Assembly: GCF_000736415.1 (NCBI RefSeq)
Contig: NZ_CP009043.1
Span: 1,488,001 to 1,552,000 of the forward strand
DNA: 64,000 nt
Origin: Campylobacter iguaniorum
Lineage (GTDB): Bacteria > Campylobacterota > Campylobacteria > Campylobacterales > Campylobacteraceae
Direction of reading: 5' to 3'
Numbering within the stretch: position 1 is the first letter of the stretch; every line of letters starts with the position of its first letter. This document shows, piece after piece, positions 33,887-42,397 of the stretch. Below the pieces are notes generated by a model. It was not told the origin of the DNA. It saw only the letters and a program-made list of their open reading frames with translations, and did not search any database. The translations under genes were made by a program, and so were the position numbers.

Positions 33887-35440
33887 CTACTGAAGTAGTC
33901 TAAGAACGTTTTGTTGTACTGTATTAGCTTGGCTCATTGCATAGCTACCACTTTGAGCTAAGATGTTAAATTTAGAGAAGTTTGCACTCTCTTCAGCGAA
34001 GTCAACATCACGGATTTGGCTTTCTGCTGATTTAACGTTTACTTGAGTTACGCTAATGTTATTAATAGTGCTTACTAGTTGGTTTTGTACAGAACCTAAG
34101 TCAGCTCTAATGCTATCAAGTGTTTTTTGAGCTGATTCAGCGACATCTATCATAGCTTGAGCGCCTGCGAAGCTATTTACACCACCTGATTGAGCTGTAG
34201 CTGTTTCACCACCTTTAAAGAATCCCATAGCCTTAGCAATATCAGAAGCTATAGTTCCTGAGTTCATATATTTCAAGTTTACAGAAGCTTGATTGTATGA
34301 ACTTGACGCAACAGACGCAACAGAAATAGATGCGCCAACAGACATACCAGAAGAAGACATTGCTGAAAGACCGTTTATACCTATTTTGATATCTCTAGCA
34401 TCTTGTCTAGTGAATGTAATTTGTCCTAAATATGTTTTACCAGCACCCGTACTAGCAGTAACTTTACCACCAGCTATACTAAATCCACCAAGAGATGTTG
34501 TATCTACGGCAATAGCTCTACCGTCTTTGGTGGCTAGAGTTAATTTACCATTTTCTATACTTGCTTCTACGCCAGTTTCATCTTTTTTCTTATTGATAGC
34601 AGCTGCTAGGACATTGTCGCTATCTCCAGCTTTTACAGTTATATCACCTATTAAGACACCATTTATAGTTAAGCCTTTTATAGTACCAGCTTGAACTGCT
34701 ACACTCATAACTTGAGTATTGTTTACACTAGCTTTTACACCTGTTTGATCAGATATAGCATTTACTTGATCAGCTAATGCTTTATAACCATCTTGTTTTA
34801 AAGTATTAGCATCTATAGCTTTAAATGTATATCCGCTAGGGAATCCATCTATACCACTTAATTTTACAGTAACAGAACCAGCCAAACTTGTTGTGACAAC
34901 AGTATTCATTGTAGTTTCAAATCTAGTATGACCTATAGAGTTTGAATCTGTAGCACCTATGCTTACTTTAGCTGTTTCGTTTGAGTATGCACCGATTTGG
35001 AATTCTTTATTGCTAAAGCTTCCGCTCAATAGTTGTTGTCCGTTGAAACTTGTTGTTTTAGCTATGTTATCTAGCTCTTCAAGTAGTCTACTGATGTCGT
35101 TTTGAAGTGCACGTCTTGAGTCACTGCTTTGACCATCTTGAGCTGCTTGGATAGATTTAGTTTTGATAGTATCAAGAATCTTGATTTGCTCATCCATAGC
35201 TTTATCTGCTGTTTGAACTATACCGATTGCGTCGTTACCATTTTTGATAGCTTGACCAAGACCATTTGCTTGACTTCTCAAGCTGTCGGCGATACTCATA
35301 CCAGAAGCATCATCTGCTGCTGATTGGATTCTTAGACCTGAGCTAAGTTTTCCAAGTGAGCTATCAAGGTTACGGTTATTCATAACTGAGTTTGTGTGTG
35401 CAGACATCGCAGCGATGTTATTGTTGATTCTAAATCCCAT
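33887..35440 (-). CDS. flaA: flagellin FlaA (sigma-28 promoter), major filament protein
   Basis: This 517-residue flagellin is nearly identical to FlaB over the first 170 and last 100 residues and more different in the middle (about 180-400). Conserved landmarks: [43 protein letters not shown], and the C-terminal ENVLRLLQ-type end (here VQQNVLRLLQ). The promoter at 35498-35524 is sigma-28 type, as for C. jejuni flaA, which makes it the major filament subunit. AAAAGGA precedes the ATG. Serines and threonines in the centre are the expected pseudaminic acid sites. The maf transferase gene is just upstream. Confidence 0.94.
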   Translation of the reverse strand: MGFRINNNIAAMSAHTNSVMNNRNLDSSLGKLSSGLRIQSAADDASGMSIADSLRSQANGLGQAIKNGNDAIGIVQTADKAMDEQIKILDTIKTKSIQAAQDGQSSDSRRALQNDISRLLEELDNIAKTTSFNGQQLLSGSFSNKEFQIGAYSNETAKVSIGATDSNSIGHTRFETTMNTVVTTSLAGSVTVKLSGIDGFPSGYTFKAIDANTLKQDGYKALADQVNAISDQTGVKASVNNTQVMSVAVQAGTIKGLTINGVLIGDITVKAGDSDNVLAAAINKKKDETGVEASIENGKLTLATKDGRAIAVDTTSLGGFSIAGGKVTASTGAGKTYLGQITFTRQDARDIKIGINGLSAMSSSGMSVGASISVASVASSSYNQASVNLKYMNSGTIASDIAKAMGFFKGGETATAQSGGVNSFAGAQAMIDVAESAQKTLDSIRADLGSVQNQLVSTINNISVTQVNVKSAESQIRDVDFAEESANFSKFNILAQSGSYAMSQANTVQQNVLRLLQ

Positions 35441-35497
35441 TTTAAATCCTTTTAATTTGAATTATCTTTTAGCGTCCTTGCTAAAAAGTTATTAGAT

Positions 35498-35524
35498 ATA
35501 TCGGAGTGGTTTTGAAAATGTTTA
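35498..35524 (-). promoter_or_regulatory. sigma-28 (FliA) promoter of flaA
   Basis: On the minus strand TAAA, 17 bases, then CGATAT, the spacing of the FliA consensus. The ATG of flaA is about 58 bases downstream of the -10 box. Confidence 0.78.
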
Positions 35525-35589
35525 TAGATGAATGAGGAAATTTTAGATTTTTTGGGGTTGATTTTAGATTGTCAAGTTCGTTTCACTCA

Positions 35590-35621
35590 CTCGCAATGAC
35601 GCTTAAATTTGTCATTGCGAG
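35590..35621. repeat. REP-like palindrome with 11-bp arms
   Basis: The arms CTCGCAATGAC and GTCATTGCGAG are perfect complements around ten bases. It lies between the flaA promoter and the maf stop codon (both minus strand). Eighteen bases of it (35605-35622) recur inverted at 57761-57778. It may also end maf transcription, though no U tail follows. Confidence 0.65.
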
Positions 35622-35634
35622 ATTAAAATAAAAG

Positions 35635-37641
35635 CTAATTATCACCCATCCAGTCTTTAGACGCTTCTTTTAGTCTACCTAGTGCAGCGTCTATGCTTCC
35701 TGCTAGACTAAAAAACCAGTAGCTTTGGCATGAAACCCACTCAAAAAGCTTATCGTTCTTTTCATCTTCATTATCGACTCTTCTAGCAGATATTACAGCA
35801 AGCTCTAGTTCTTGGTGTAATAGCATAGAGCTACAAACGGCGTAATATACTGATAGGAACATTGGTTCTTTGTATGTTTTTTCTTTGAGTGCATCTATAT
35901 CAAAAGAAATTTGTTGTAGTTTCATATAATCGATTTTATCTTTTTGATCTTTGGCGATCAACTTTTTATCTTTTTCTATCTCTTTTGCTATCTTTAAAAA
36001 CATTTTTTCACACTGTTTTTGTAGTTTTTCACCATATTTCAATACACTTTTTAGGTATCTTTTAGTTTTTATCAAACGCAATTCTTGTTGTTTTGGTGTT
36101 AATTTTGGCACAGTAGCGAATTTCTTTTTTATACCAGCTTTTATGATTTCGTCTGCTTTTTGTTTAAATGGAACTTCTATGGTGCCTTCTATCCTAGCGC
36201 CACCTTCTGTGCAGTTATATACTGGATATTCTCCATTTGCTCTTTTTAAATTTGCTATAGAATGCTCGAAATATGTCCTAAATACATTCCAAGTGGTCGT
36301 AGTGGCTATCTCGCCGACGCCACCGTATTTTGTCGTCATAATCTTTTCGCGTTTAGTTGGATCTATTTCGGTAGATTTAAAAATATGACCTTTTGAATGG
36401 CTAGAACCATCTTCACCAAAAGCCAAATCCTGACCGATAAGTATGATATCGTCACATTCTAAGACTTGAGCTACGTTAAAAGCCATGTGAGCTGCACTTT
36501 GACCCCCACCGATATATCCAAAAGTATAATCCTTAAAACTCATTTCATAAGCTAGTGGTCTAAGCGCGTAACAAACCTCTCTACCTTTTAAATTTGCCAC
36601 AGTATCATCATGTGTAAGTGATGCTACAATAAATATAATACCATTATCGAAGTCGCTTACAGGCTCACTAAAAAATTTTGATGTCGCTGGAACTCTCTCG
36701 ATAGATGTAACATAATCAGGCTTGATACCGTACTTTTTAAGCACTGGATAGCTCGCATCAACTGCTATTATGGTTGTATATGGGGCTAATTTTTTAAGCA
36801 TGGGGAGCTGTTTGGCAAGAGATGGACCAGTAGAAACTATAACTGCTGATTTACACTTTTTTTTACGCTTATCAATAATACGTTTTAAAGGAACTCCTGA
36901 AAAGACGTTTGGCAAATGTTTTGTAGTATACTCCATACCTATAAGATTGTCTTTAGAGTCATTGCCACGCTCTTTTATCGCTTGGGAAATAGCTCTTGCC
37001 ATTTCTTGATTTATCGTAAGTATATTATCTTTATACTTATCTTGTGCGTAATAGTCATTTATAATATGAAGGTTATACAATCTTAAACTATTAAATATAT
37101 CTGGAATTCTGCATATAATATACAACTCTATAAACTTAACCATATCTGCTTTAAGGATGATTAACCTATCTTTGAAAATCTCTTGTGAAAAATCAATCAA
37201 ACTAAGAGCCGCGTACAAAATCTCAAGTTCTGGCTCGAATACAATGATTTTTGCGTGAGAGGGATTGGCTAATAATGATTTTAAGAAAATTCCATTACCT
37301 ATACCGTATATAAATATCGCTTTGTGGCGACTATATTCTTTTTCAAATTCTATAAGCTTTTTTTCTACATCTTTGGCTGGGCTTTCGTATAGATACTCTT
37401 TAGTTTCTAAATTTACTATATTTATATCAAGCGGATCTTTACCCATGAATACACCAAATTTGGTATTTTCTTTCAGCTCGAAAAGCTCAGTAGCTGTATC
37501 TATAGCATAAGGCATAATGGATACGATGTTTCTATCTAGCGTGGTTATCTCTTTTTTGGTTGCTATTTTGTCTGCGAGTTTGTCGTTTAGCTCTTTAAAT
37601 TTAATCTCATCGGGCGTTAGTTTTCTAGCTTCTTTTTCCAT
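35635..37641 (-). CDS. motility accessory factor Maf/PseE, flagellin nonulosonate transferase
   Basis: This 668-residue protein has the DUF115/Maf layout: an N-terminal region (1-250), then the glycosyltransferase-like core with VSTGPSLAKQLP, VDASYPVLKKYGIKPDYV, GGGQSAAHMAFNVAQVL and LIGQDLAFGEDGSSHSKGH, and a helical, lysine-rich C-terminus. Maf proteins attach pseudaminic or legionaminic acid to Ser/Thr of flagellin in the cytoplasm before export. Its position beside flaA and with pse genes in the window fits. Homologues form a family with several members per genome, so I do not assign a number. Confidence 0.88.
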   Translation of the reverse strand: MEKEARKLTPDEIKFKELNDKLADKIATKKEITTLDRNIVSIMPYAIDTATELFELKENTKFGVFMGKDPLDINIVNLETKEYLYESPAKDVEKKLIEFEKEYSRHKAIFIYGIGNGIFLKSLLANPSHAKIIVFEPELEILYAALSLIDFSQEIFKDRLIILKADMVKFIELYIICRIPDIFNSLRLYNLHIINDYYAQDKYKDNILTINQEMARAISQAIKERGNDSKDNLIGMEYTTKHLPNVFSGVPLKRIIDKRKKKCKSAVIVSTGPSLAKQLPMLKKLAPYTTIIAVDASYPVLKKYGIKPDYVTSIERVPATSKFFSEPVSDFDNGIIFIVASLTHDDTVANLKGREVCYALRPLAYEMSFKDYTFGYIGGGQSAAHMAFNVAQVLECDDIILIGQDLAFGEDGSSHSKGHIFKSTEIDPTKREKIMTTKYGGVGEIATTTTWNVFRTYFEHSIANLKRANGEYPVYNCTEGGARIEGTIEVPFKQKADEIIKAGIKKKFATVPKLTPKQQELRLIKTKRYLKSVLKYGEKLQKQCEKMFLKIAKEIEKDKKLIAKDQKDKIDYMKLQQISFDIDALKEKTYKEPMFLSVYYAVCSSMLLHQELELAVISARRVDNEDEKNDKLFEWVSCQSYWFFSLAGSIDAALGRLKEASKDWMGDN

Positions 37642-37712
37642 ATTTTTCCTTATATAAATGTATAACTATTTGGTATTAGATCGGCAAAGATAAGATTTTA
37701 TGAAAGGTTTAT

Positions 37713-38387
37713 CTATCCTTTTAAATTTACAACTTCAAATCCGTATTTCAAGTCGCTATTTCCTAAAAACGCCACAGTTCCTTGCATATTTTTATCAAGG
37801 CTAAAAGTAGCTTCAAGCTCTTTTTGGCTTGTTTTTAGGCTGACTTTGGCGCCGTCTTTAATCTTAGCAGCCATAGCAAAGTACATTCCGCCTCTAAACT
37901 CATCAAATTTAGGGTGAGTAAATACAACTCCGCCATCAAAGCTCTCAAGCTCGCTAAGCTCGTTTAATTCGCCATTTAGGCTGATTTTTTCTCCGCTTAA
38001 ATCCACGATATCAAAGCCAAATTTCATACTTAGTAGATTTAGCATTTGCTTGGTTTGTGAGCCATTTGTGCTAAAAATCTCATCGCTTACGACGCAAACT
38101 TTTGTATTTTCTATAAATTCGCATATTTCTGGGATTTCTTCTTCTCCGATGTTGCTCTCGCCACTCAAATATCCCTCGTCAAGGTCATCAAAAAACTCAT
38201 CATCAAGCAAGTTTTTGCATATCAAAGCTAATGTGTAGCTCATAGCACCGATCTCGCATTTGATAAATTTAGCATTTGCCAAAGCATCTTTTAGAGGGCT
38301 GATGACTAGTATTTCATCATCTTTATATACGTTTGCTAAATTTGGAGATTGAAAAGATAAAATAGTTGCTAGACTTAGGATTTTCAT
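37713..38387 (-). CDS. uncharacterised 224-residue protein
   Basis: The product starts MKILSLATILSFQSPNLANVYKDD; the first residues are hydrophobic, but a clean signal peptidase site is not evident. It is rich in acidic residues at 60-90 (FFDDLDEGYLSGE). The C-terminal 70 residues (FRGGMYFAMAAKIKDGAKVSLKTS) loosely recall the molybdopterin-binding end of NuoG-type subunits, which would make it a remnant or relative; this is a weak impression only. It lies between dcuA and maf on the same strand, with its own gap on both sides. No function proposed. Confidence 0.55.
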   Translation of the reverse strand: MKILSLATILSFQSPNLANVYKDDEILVISPLKDALANAKFIKCEIGAMSYTLALICKNLLDDEFFDDLDEGYLSGESNIGEEEIPEICEFIENTKVCVVSDEIFSTNGSQTKQMLNLLSMKFGFDIVDLSGEKISLNGELNELSELESFDGGVVFTHPKFDEFRGGMYFAMAAKIKDGAKVSLKTSQKELEATFSLDKNMQGTVAFLGNSDLKYGFEVVNLKG

Positions 38388-38487
38388 GAAATTGCCTTAA
38401 ATTTAAATTTGAAAGATTATAACTGAAATTTGTTTATGAAATGCTTTTAAAATAGTATGAAAAAATGGAGTAAATTTGAGTATAAAT

Positions 38488-38516
38488 ATAGCCACCTTGC
38501 TAGGCAAAGTGACTAT
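38488..38516 (-). terminator. terminator of dcuA
   Basis: On the minus strand ATAGTCACTTTGC pairs with GCAAGGTGGCTAT over 13 bp (two G-T pairs) with a three-base loop. It starts about 9 bases past the dcuA stop codon and is followed by AT-rich ATTTATACTC. Confidence 0.65.
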
Positions 38517-38524
38517 AAATTTGT

Positions 38525-39871
38525 TTATGCAAACATTGGAGCTATTAAAAATCCAAGTGCTACAGAAATAGCGATAGCTAAAACACCTGGGACTAAGAAT
38601 GCATGGTTGAATATGTATTTTCCAAGTCTAGTTGTACCTGTATCGTCCATTTGAACTGCACCAAGCAAAGTTGGGTAAGTTGGAAGAACGAACAAGGCTG
38701 AAACTGCTGCGAAGCTAGCAACTAGCATATAAGCGTCGCCTGGGTTTGCTGCACTGATACCAAGAGCTGCAACTGCAACTGGAGTTATGGCTTTTGCAGT
38801 AGCTGCTTGAGAGTATAGAAGCATAGCTGCAAGGAAGAAAACAACTGCAAGTAGAGCTGGAATTGCTTTAACCCAGTTTTCAGCTAGACCTTTAATCTCG
38901 TTTGTGTAACCACCAACAAATGTATTACCAAGCCATGCAACACCAAGAACGCACACACAAGCTACCATACCGCTTTTAAATACGCTACTTTCGCCTATTT
39001 TGCCTACTTCGATTTTGCAAAGCATAGTGATAAATGTAGCCACACCAAGCATAAAGCTCATGATAGCTGCGTCACGTGGAACGATTACGTTTTCTATAAA
39101 TACTGGTTTGCCACCGATTTTTGAGATAGCAGTTGCGTATAAAACAACAAGTAAAACGCCGATCAAGAATATACCAACAGATAGTTTAGCACCTGGTTTT
39201 AATTCAATATGTTGAGCGCCTTTTGGTGGGTTTACAAGACCTGCTGCTAATCTTTCTTGATAAACTTTGTCTTTTGAAAGATCAAGATCTGTGATAAGAG
39301 TCATGATAAAAGCTGTAAGCATACAAGCTGCAAATGTAGTAACTATCCAAATACCAAGTAGTAGTGGGTAACTCCAACCAAGTGGCTCTAAAACACCACT
39401 CATATAAACAACTGCTGCTGAAACTGGGCTTGCTGTAATTGCTATTTGAGATGCGACAACAGCTATACTAAGTGGTGAGCTTGGTTTGATGTTTTGCTCT
39501 TTTGCAACCTCAACGATAACAGGAATCATTGAAAATGCTGTGTGCCCAGTACCTGCTAAGATAGTTAAGAAATAAGTAACTGTCGGAGCTAGGTAGTTGA
39601 TGTGTTTTGGGTTTGAACGCAAGATTTTCTCTGCGATTTGAACCAAATAATCAAGACCGCCAGCAAGTTGCATAGCTGAAATTGCAGCAATAACAGACAT
39701 GATGATAAGGATAACATCCCAAGGAATGCTACCTGGTTTCATACCAAGGCAAAGCCCCAAAATAACAACGCCTAGACCACCAGCGTAACCTATGCCTATA
39801 CCGCCAAGTCTGATACCTACATAAATGGCACCAAGCAAGACTATTACTTGTAAAATCAACATAATGTCCAT
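38525..39871 (-). CDS. dcuA: anaerobic C4-dicarboxylate transporter DcuA
   Basis: This 448-residue membrane protein with about ten helices has the Dcu signatures: AGGLGVVILGLCLGMKPGSIPWDVILIIMSVI-type start (begins near residue 32), TGHTAFSMIPVIVEVAK and ASQIAITASPVSAAVV. It exchanges aspartate or fumarate for succinate across the inner membrane. It follows aspA on the same strand, separated by a 182-base gap with two hairpins. The aspA-dcuA pair supports fumarate respiration and aspartate use. Confidence 0.93.
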   Translation of the reverse strand: MDIMLILQVIVLLGAIYVGIRLGGIGIGYAGGLGVVILGLCLGMKPGSIPWDVILIIMSVIAAISAMQLAGGLDYLVQIAEKILRSNPKHINYLAPTVTYFLTILAGTGHTAFSMIPVIVEVAKEQNIKPSSPLSIAVVASQIAITASPVSAAVVYMSGVLEPLGWSYPLLLGIWIVTTFAACMLTAFIMTLITDLDLSKDKVYQERLAAGLVNPPKGAQHIELKPGAKLSVGIFLIGVLLVVLYATAISKIGGKPVFIENVIVPRDAAIMSFMLGVATFITMLCKIEVGKIGESSVFKSGMVACVCVLGVAWLGNTFVGGYTNEIKGLAENWVKAIPALLAVVFFLAAMLLYSQAATAKAITPVAVAALGISAANPGDAYMLVASFAAVSALFVLPTYPTLLGAVQMDDTGTTRLGKYIFNHAFLVPGVLAIAISVALGFLIAPMFA

Positions 39872-39957
39872 GAATTCTCCTTATTTATACTACCTAAACT
39901 AGATAGCATTTGTGTATTTAGCTTGTGACTAAATTTTTTACGATACTAAGTTTGCTT

Positions 39958-40041
39958 AGCTGGCGCTTTAGGCGTCAGCTTTTGCAAAATGGTTTTTTAT
40001 TCCAAATTTTTGCCGCCAAACGCTCATTTAGAGCCTTTGGC
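39958..40041. other. two hairpins between aspA and dcuA
   Basis: The first (39958-39980) has arms AGCTGGCGC and GCGTCAGCT with one wobble. The second (40015-40041) has arms GCCAAACGCTC and GAGCCTTTGGC with one mismatch. Both sit downstream of the aspA stop, and both are next to a TTTTGCAAAA sequence. They may protect or partly terminate the aspA message so that dcuA is made at a different level. No further gene is visible in the gap. Confidence 0.5.
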
Positions 40042-40053
40042 TTTTGCAAAAAT

Positions 40054-41478
40054 TTAATTTTTAAATTTACTTTTATCTTCACTTGTCATATGTGGGTTCA
40101 ACATATTTTCTGGGCGAAGAATATCGTTGATTTGATCTTGGGTTAAAAGACCTCTTTCAAGTGCGATAGCTGAAACGCTTTTACCAGTAGTTAGAGCTTC
40201 TTTAGCTATGCTTGCACTGTTTTCATAACCGATATATGGGTTAAATGCTGTAACAATACCGATTGAATTATAAACAAAATCAGCACAAACTTTCTCATTT
40301 GCAGTGATTCCATCGATACATTTTGTAGCTAGAGTTTTGCAAGCTTTTTTAAGCATAGCAATTGAATTAAACAAGCTGTAAGCTACAACTGGTTCAAATA
40401 CGTTTAGTTCTAATTGACCGCCTTCGCAAGCTAGAGTTACAGTAATGTCGTTTCCGATAACTGAGAAGCAAACTTGGTTTACAACTTCAGGGATAACTGG
40501 GTTTACTTTACCTGGCATAATGCTTGAGCCTGGTTGCATTTTTGGTAGATTTATCTCATTTAATCCACATCTTGGACCACTACTTAAAAGTCTTAAGTCG
40601 TTACAAATTTTACTTAGTTTTGTACTAACTCTTTTTAATACGCCTGAAATTTGAACGTAAGCACCAGTATCTTGAGTAGCTTCTATAAGGTTTCCAGCTG
40701 TTATAAATGGACGTTTTGTAACTTCTTGAAGTTTTGTCTCAACTACTTTTGGATAGTCTGGGTGAGAGTTGATACCTGTACCGATTGCTGTACCACCAAG
40801 ATTTATCTCGCGAACTAGGTTTCTAGCTTCTCTTACTCTATCGATATCTTCGCCAATCATGATAGCAAATGTTTTAAACTCTTGACCAAGAGTCATAGGA
40901 ACTGCATCTTGAAGTTGAGTTCTACCCATTTTTAAAACATCTTTAAACTCTTCAGCTTTATTTTCAAAGCTATTTTTTAAGATATGCATAGCTTCAGTTA
41001 GCTCGCAAAGTCTCTCATATATAGCTACTCTTAGAGCTGTTGGGTAAGCGTCGTTTGTACTTTGGCTTAGATTTACGTGGTCGTTTGGATGGCAGTATTG
41101 ATACTCACCTTTTTTGTGACCCATCATCTCAAGTGCGATATTTGCTATAACTTCGTTAGCATTCATATTTGTACTTGTTCCAGCGCCACCTTGTATCATA
41201 TCGACGACAAATTGGTCATTGTATTTACCGCTCATTACAGCATCGCAAGCATCGCAAATAGCGTTTTTGATTTTTGCATCTAATAAGCCTAAATCAAAGT
41301 TAGCTAAAGCTGCTGCTTTTTTAACTTGAGCAAGTGCAACTATGAAATTTGGAAAATTGCAAAGTCTTTCATGTGTAATATTGAAATTTTCAACTGCTCT
41401 AAATGTTTGAACGCCATAATAAACGTTGTCAGCAATCTCTAATTCACCTATAAAATCGTGTTCTTTTCTAGTACCCAT
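40054..41478 (-). CDS. aspA: aspartate ammonia-lyase (aspartase)
   Basis: At 474 residues it has the fumarase/aspartase family signature GSSIMPGKVNPVIPE and begins with TRKEHDFIGELEIADNVYYG, typical of AspA. It converts aspartate to fumarate and ammonia, supplying both carbon and a respiratory electron acceptor. The ATG at 41478 is preceded by AAAGGAG. dcuA lies downstream, as in C. jejuni Cj0087-Cj0088. The upstream 265 bases (41479-41743) are AT-rich and hold its promoter; I see nothing else there. Confidence 0.95.
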   Translation of the reverse strand: MGTRKEHDFIGELEIADNVYYGVQTFRAVENFNITHERLCNFPNFIVALAQVKKAAALANFDLGLLDAKIKNAICDACDAVMSGKYNDQFVVDMIQGGAGTSTNMNANEVIANIALEMMGHKKGEYQYCHPNDHVNLSQSTNDAYPTALRVAIYERLCELTEAMHILKNSFENKAEEFKDVLKMGRTQLQDAVPMTLGQEFKTFAIMIGEDIDRVREARNLVREINLGGTAIGTGINSHPDYPKVVETKLQEVTKRPFITAGNLIEATQDTGAYVQISGVLKRVSTKLSKICNDLRLLSSGPRCGLNEINLPKMQPGSSIMPGKVNPVIPEVVNQVCFSVIGNDITVTLACEGGQLELNVFEPVVAYSLFNSIAMLKKACKTLATKCIDGITANEKVCADFVYNSIGIVTAFNPYIGYENSASIAKEALTTGKSVSAIALERGLLTQDQINDILRPENMLNPHMTSEDKSKFKN

Positions 41479-41743
41479 TTTGTTCTCCTTTGAACTATGA
41501 AATCAGAGAAAATCGTATCCTAGAATTATTAAAATTAGCTTAAATAAATAATTAAGCCGTATAACAATGGACTTAACGTATTCTTAGAAAAAAAATTTAT
41601 TGCGTAAATTTATCAAAAAAATATTTTATCGATAAAAAATATAATAATCCGAATACTATTTAAGCTAAATATAAAAATAATGTTACTAAAAGTTGCACTT
41701 TTTGAGAAAAACTTAATCTTTACTTAAACAAATTTATTTTTGA

Positions 41744-42397
41744 TTAAGCTAAATTTAATAAAAATTTTTGGGTCTGCGCTACATTTCCAAGCAATAAAAT
41801 AACATCACCCTTGCATAATACTAAAGAATTATTCACACTATTTTTCCACTCATCATCTCTTTTTAGAGCTATTATATTTATGTTTGGTATAGTTTGATTT
41901 GAAAACTCTTCTATAGTGATATTTGCATATTTAGAAGGTATTTTGTATTTTATGATTTTCATTGTATTAGTTATGTCTATGAGTTCTACTTTTGGGTTTG
42001 TAGTAATACCTTTAACAAGTCTGTTTGCTGCGTCTCTTTCTGGATATATGACTCTATCTGTGCCTATTTTTGATAGTATTTTACCGTGAATTTGACTATG
42101 GGCTTTAGCCATAATCTCCTTTACGCCAATCTCTTTTAGAGCCATAACTGTAAGTATGGACGCTTCTATATTTTCACCAATGCTAACTATAGCTGTATCA
42201 ACCTCATTTATACCAGCTTCTTTTAAAGAGAGTATATCTGTCGTATCTATGATAAATAAATTTTCGCAGATATTTTTAAACTCTTTGAGCTTATCTTCGT
42301 TTTTATCTATCGCGATGACTTGTTCTTCATTTTGTAATAGATCAAGGGCGACTTGAGAGCCAAATTTACCAAGCCCAATTACTGCGTAAGTTTTCAT
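41744..42397 (-). CDS. ktrA: potassium uptake regulatory subunit (KtrA/TrkA type)
   Basis: This 217-residue protein has an RCK/TrkA-N domain (MKTYAVIGLGKFGSQVALDL, a Rossmann nucleotide site) and a TrkA-C domain from about 135. It binds NAD(H) or ATP/ADP on the cytoplasmic side of the Ktr channel and gates it. It overlaps ktrB by four bases, so they are coupled. The single RCK unit favours KtrA over the duplicated TrkA. Confidence 0.9.
   Translation of the reverse strand: MKTYAVIGLGKFGSQVALDLLQNEEQVIAIDKNEDKLKEFKNICENLFIIDTTDILSLKEAGINEVDTAIVSIGENIEASILTVMALKEIGVKEIMAKAHSQIHGKILSKIGTDRVIYPERDAANRLVKGITTNPKVELIDITNTMKIIKYKIPSKYANITIEEFSNQTIPNINIIALKRDDEWKNSVNNSLVLCKGDVILLLGNVAQTQKFLLNLA

Noticed and set aside
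37600-37700. Sigma-28 promoter for maf (GCCGATCT on the minus strand)
   Set aside because: The -10 half is imperfect and no TAAA lies at the right distance.
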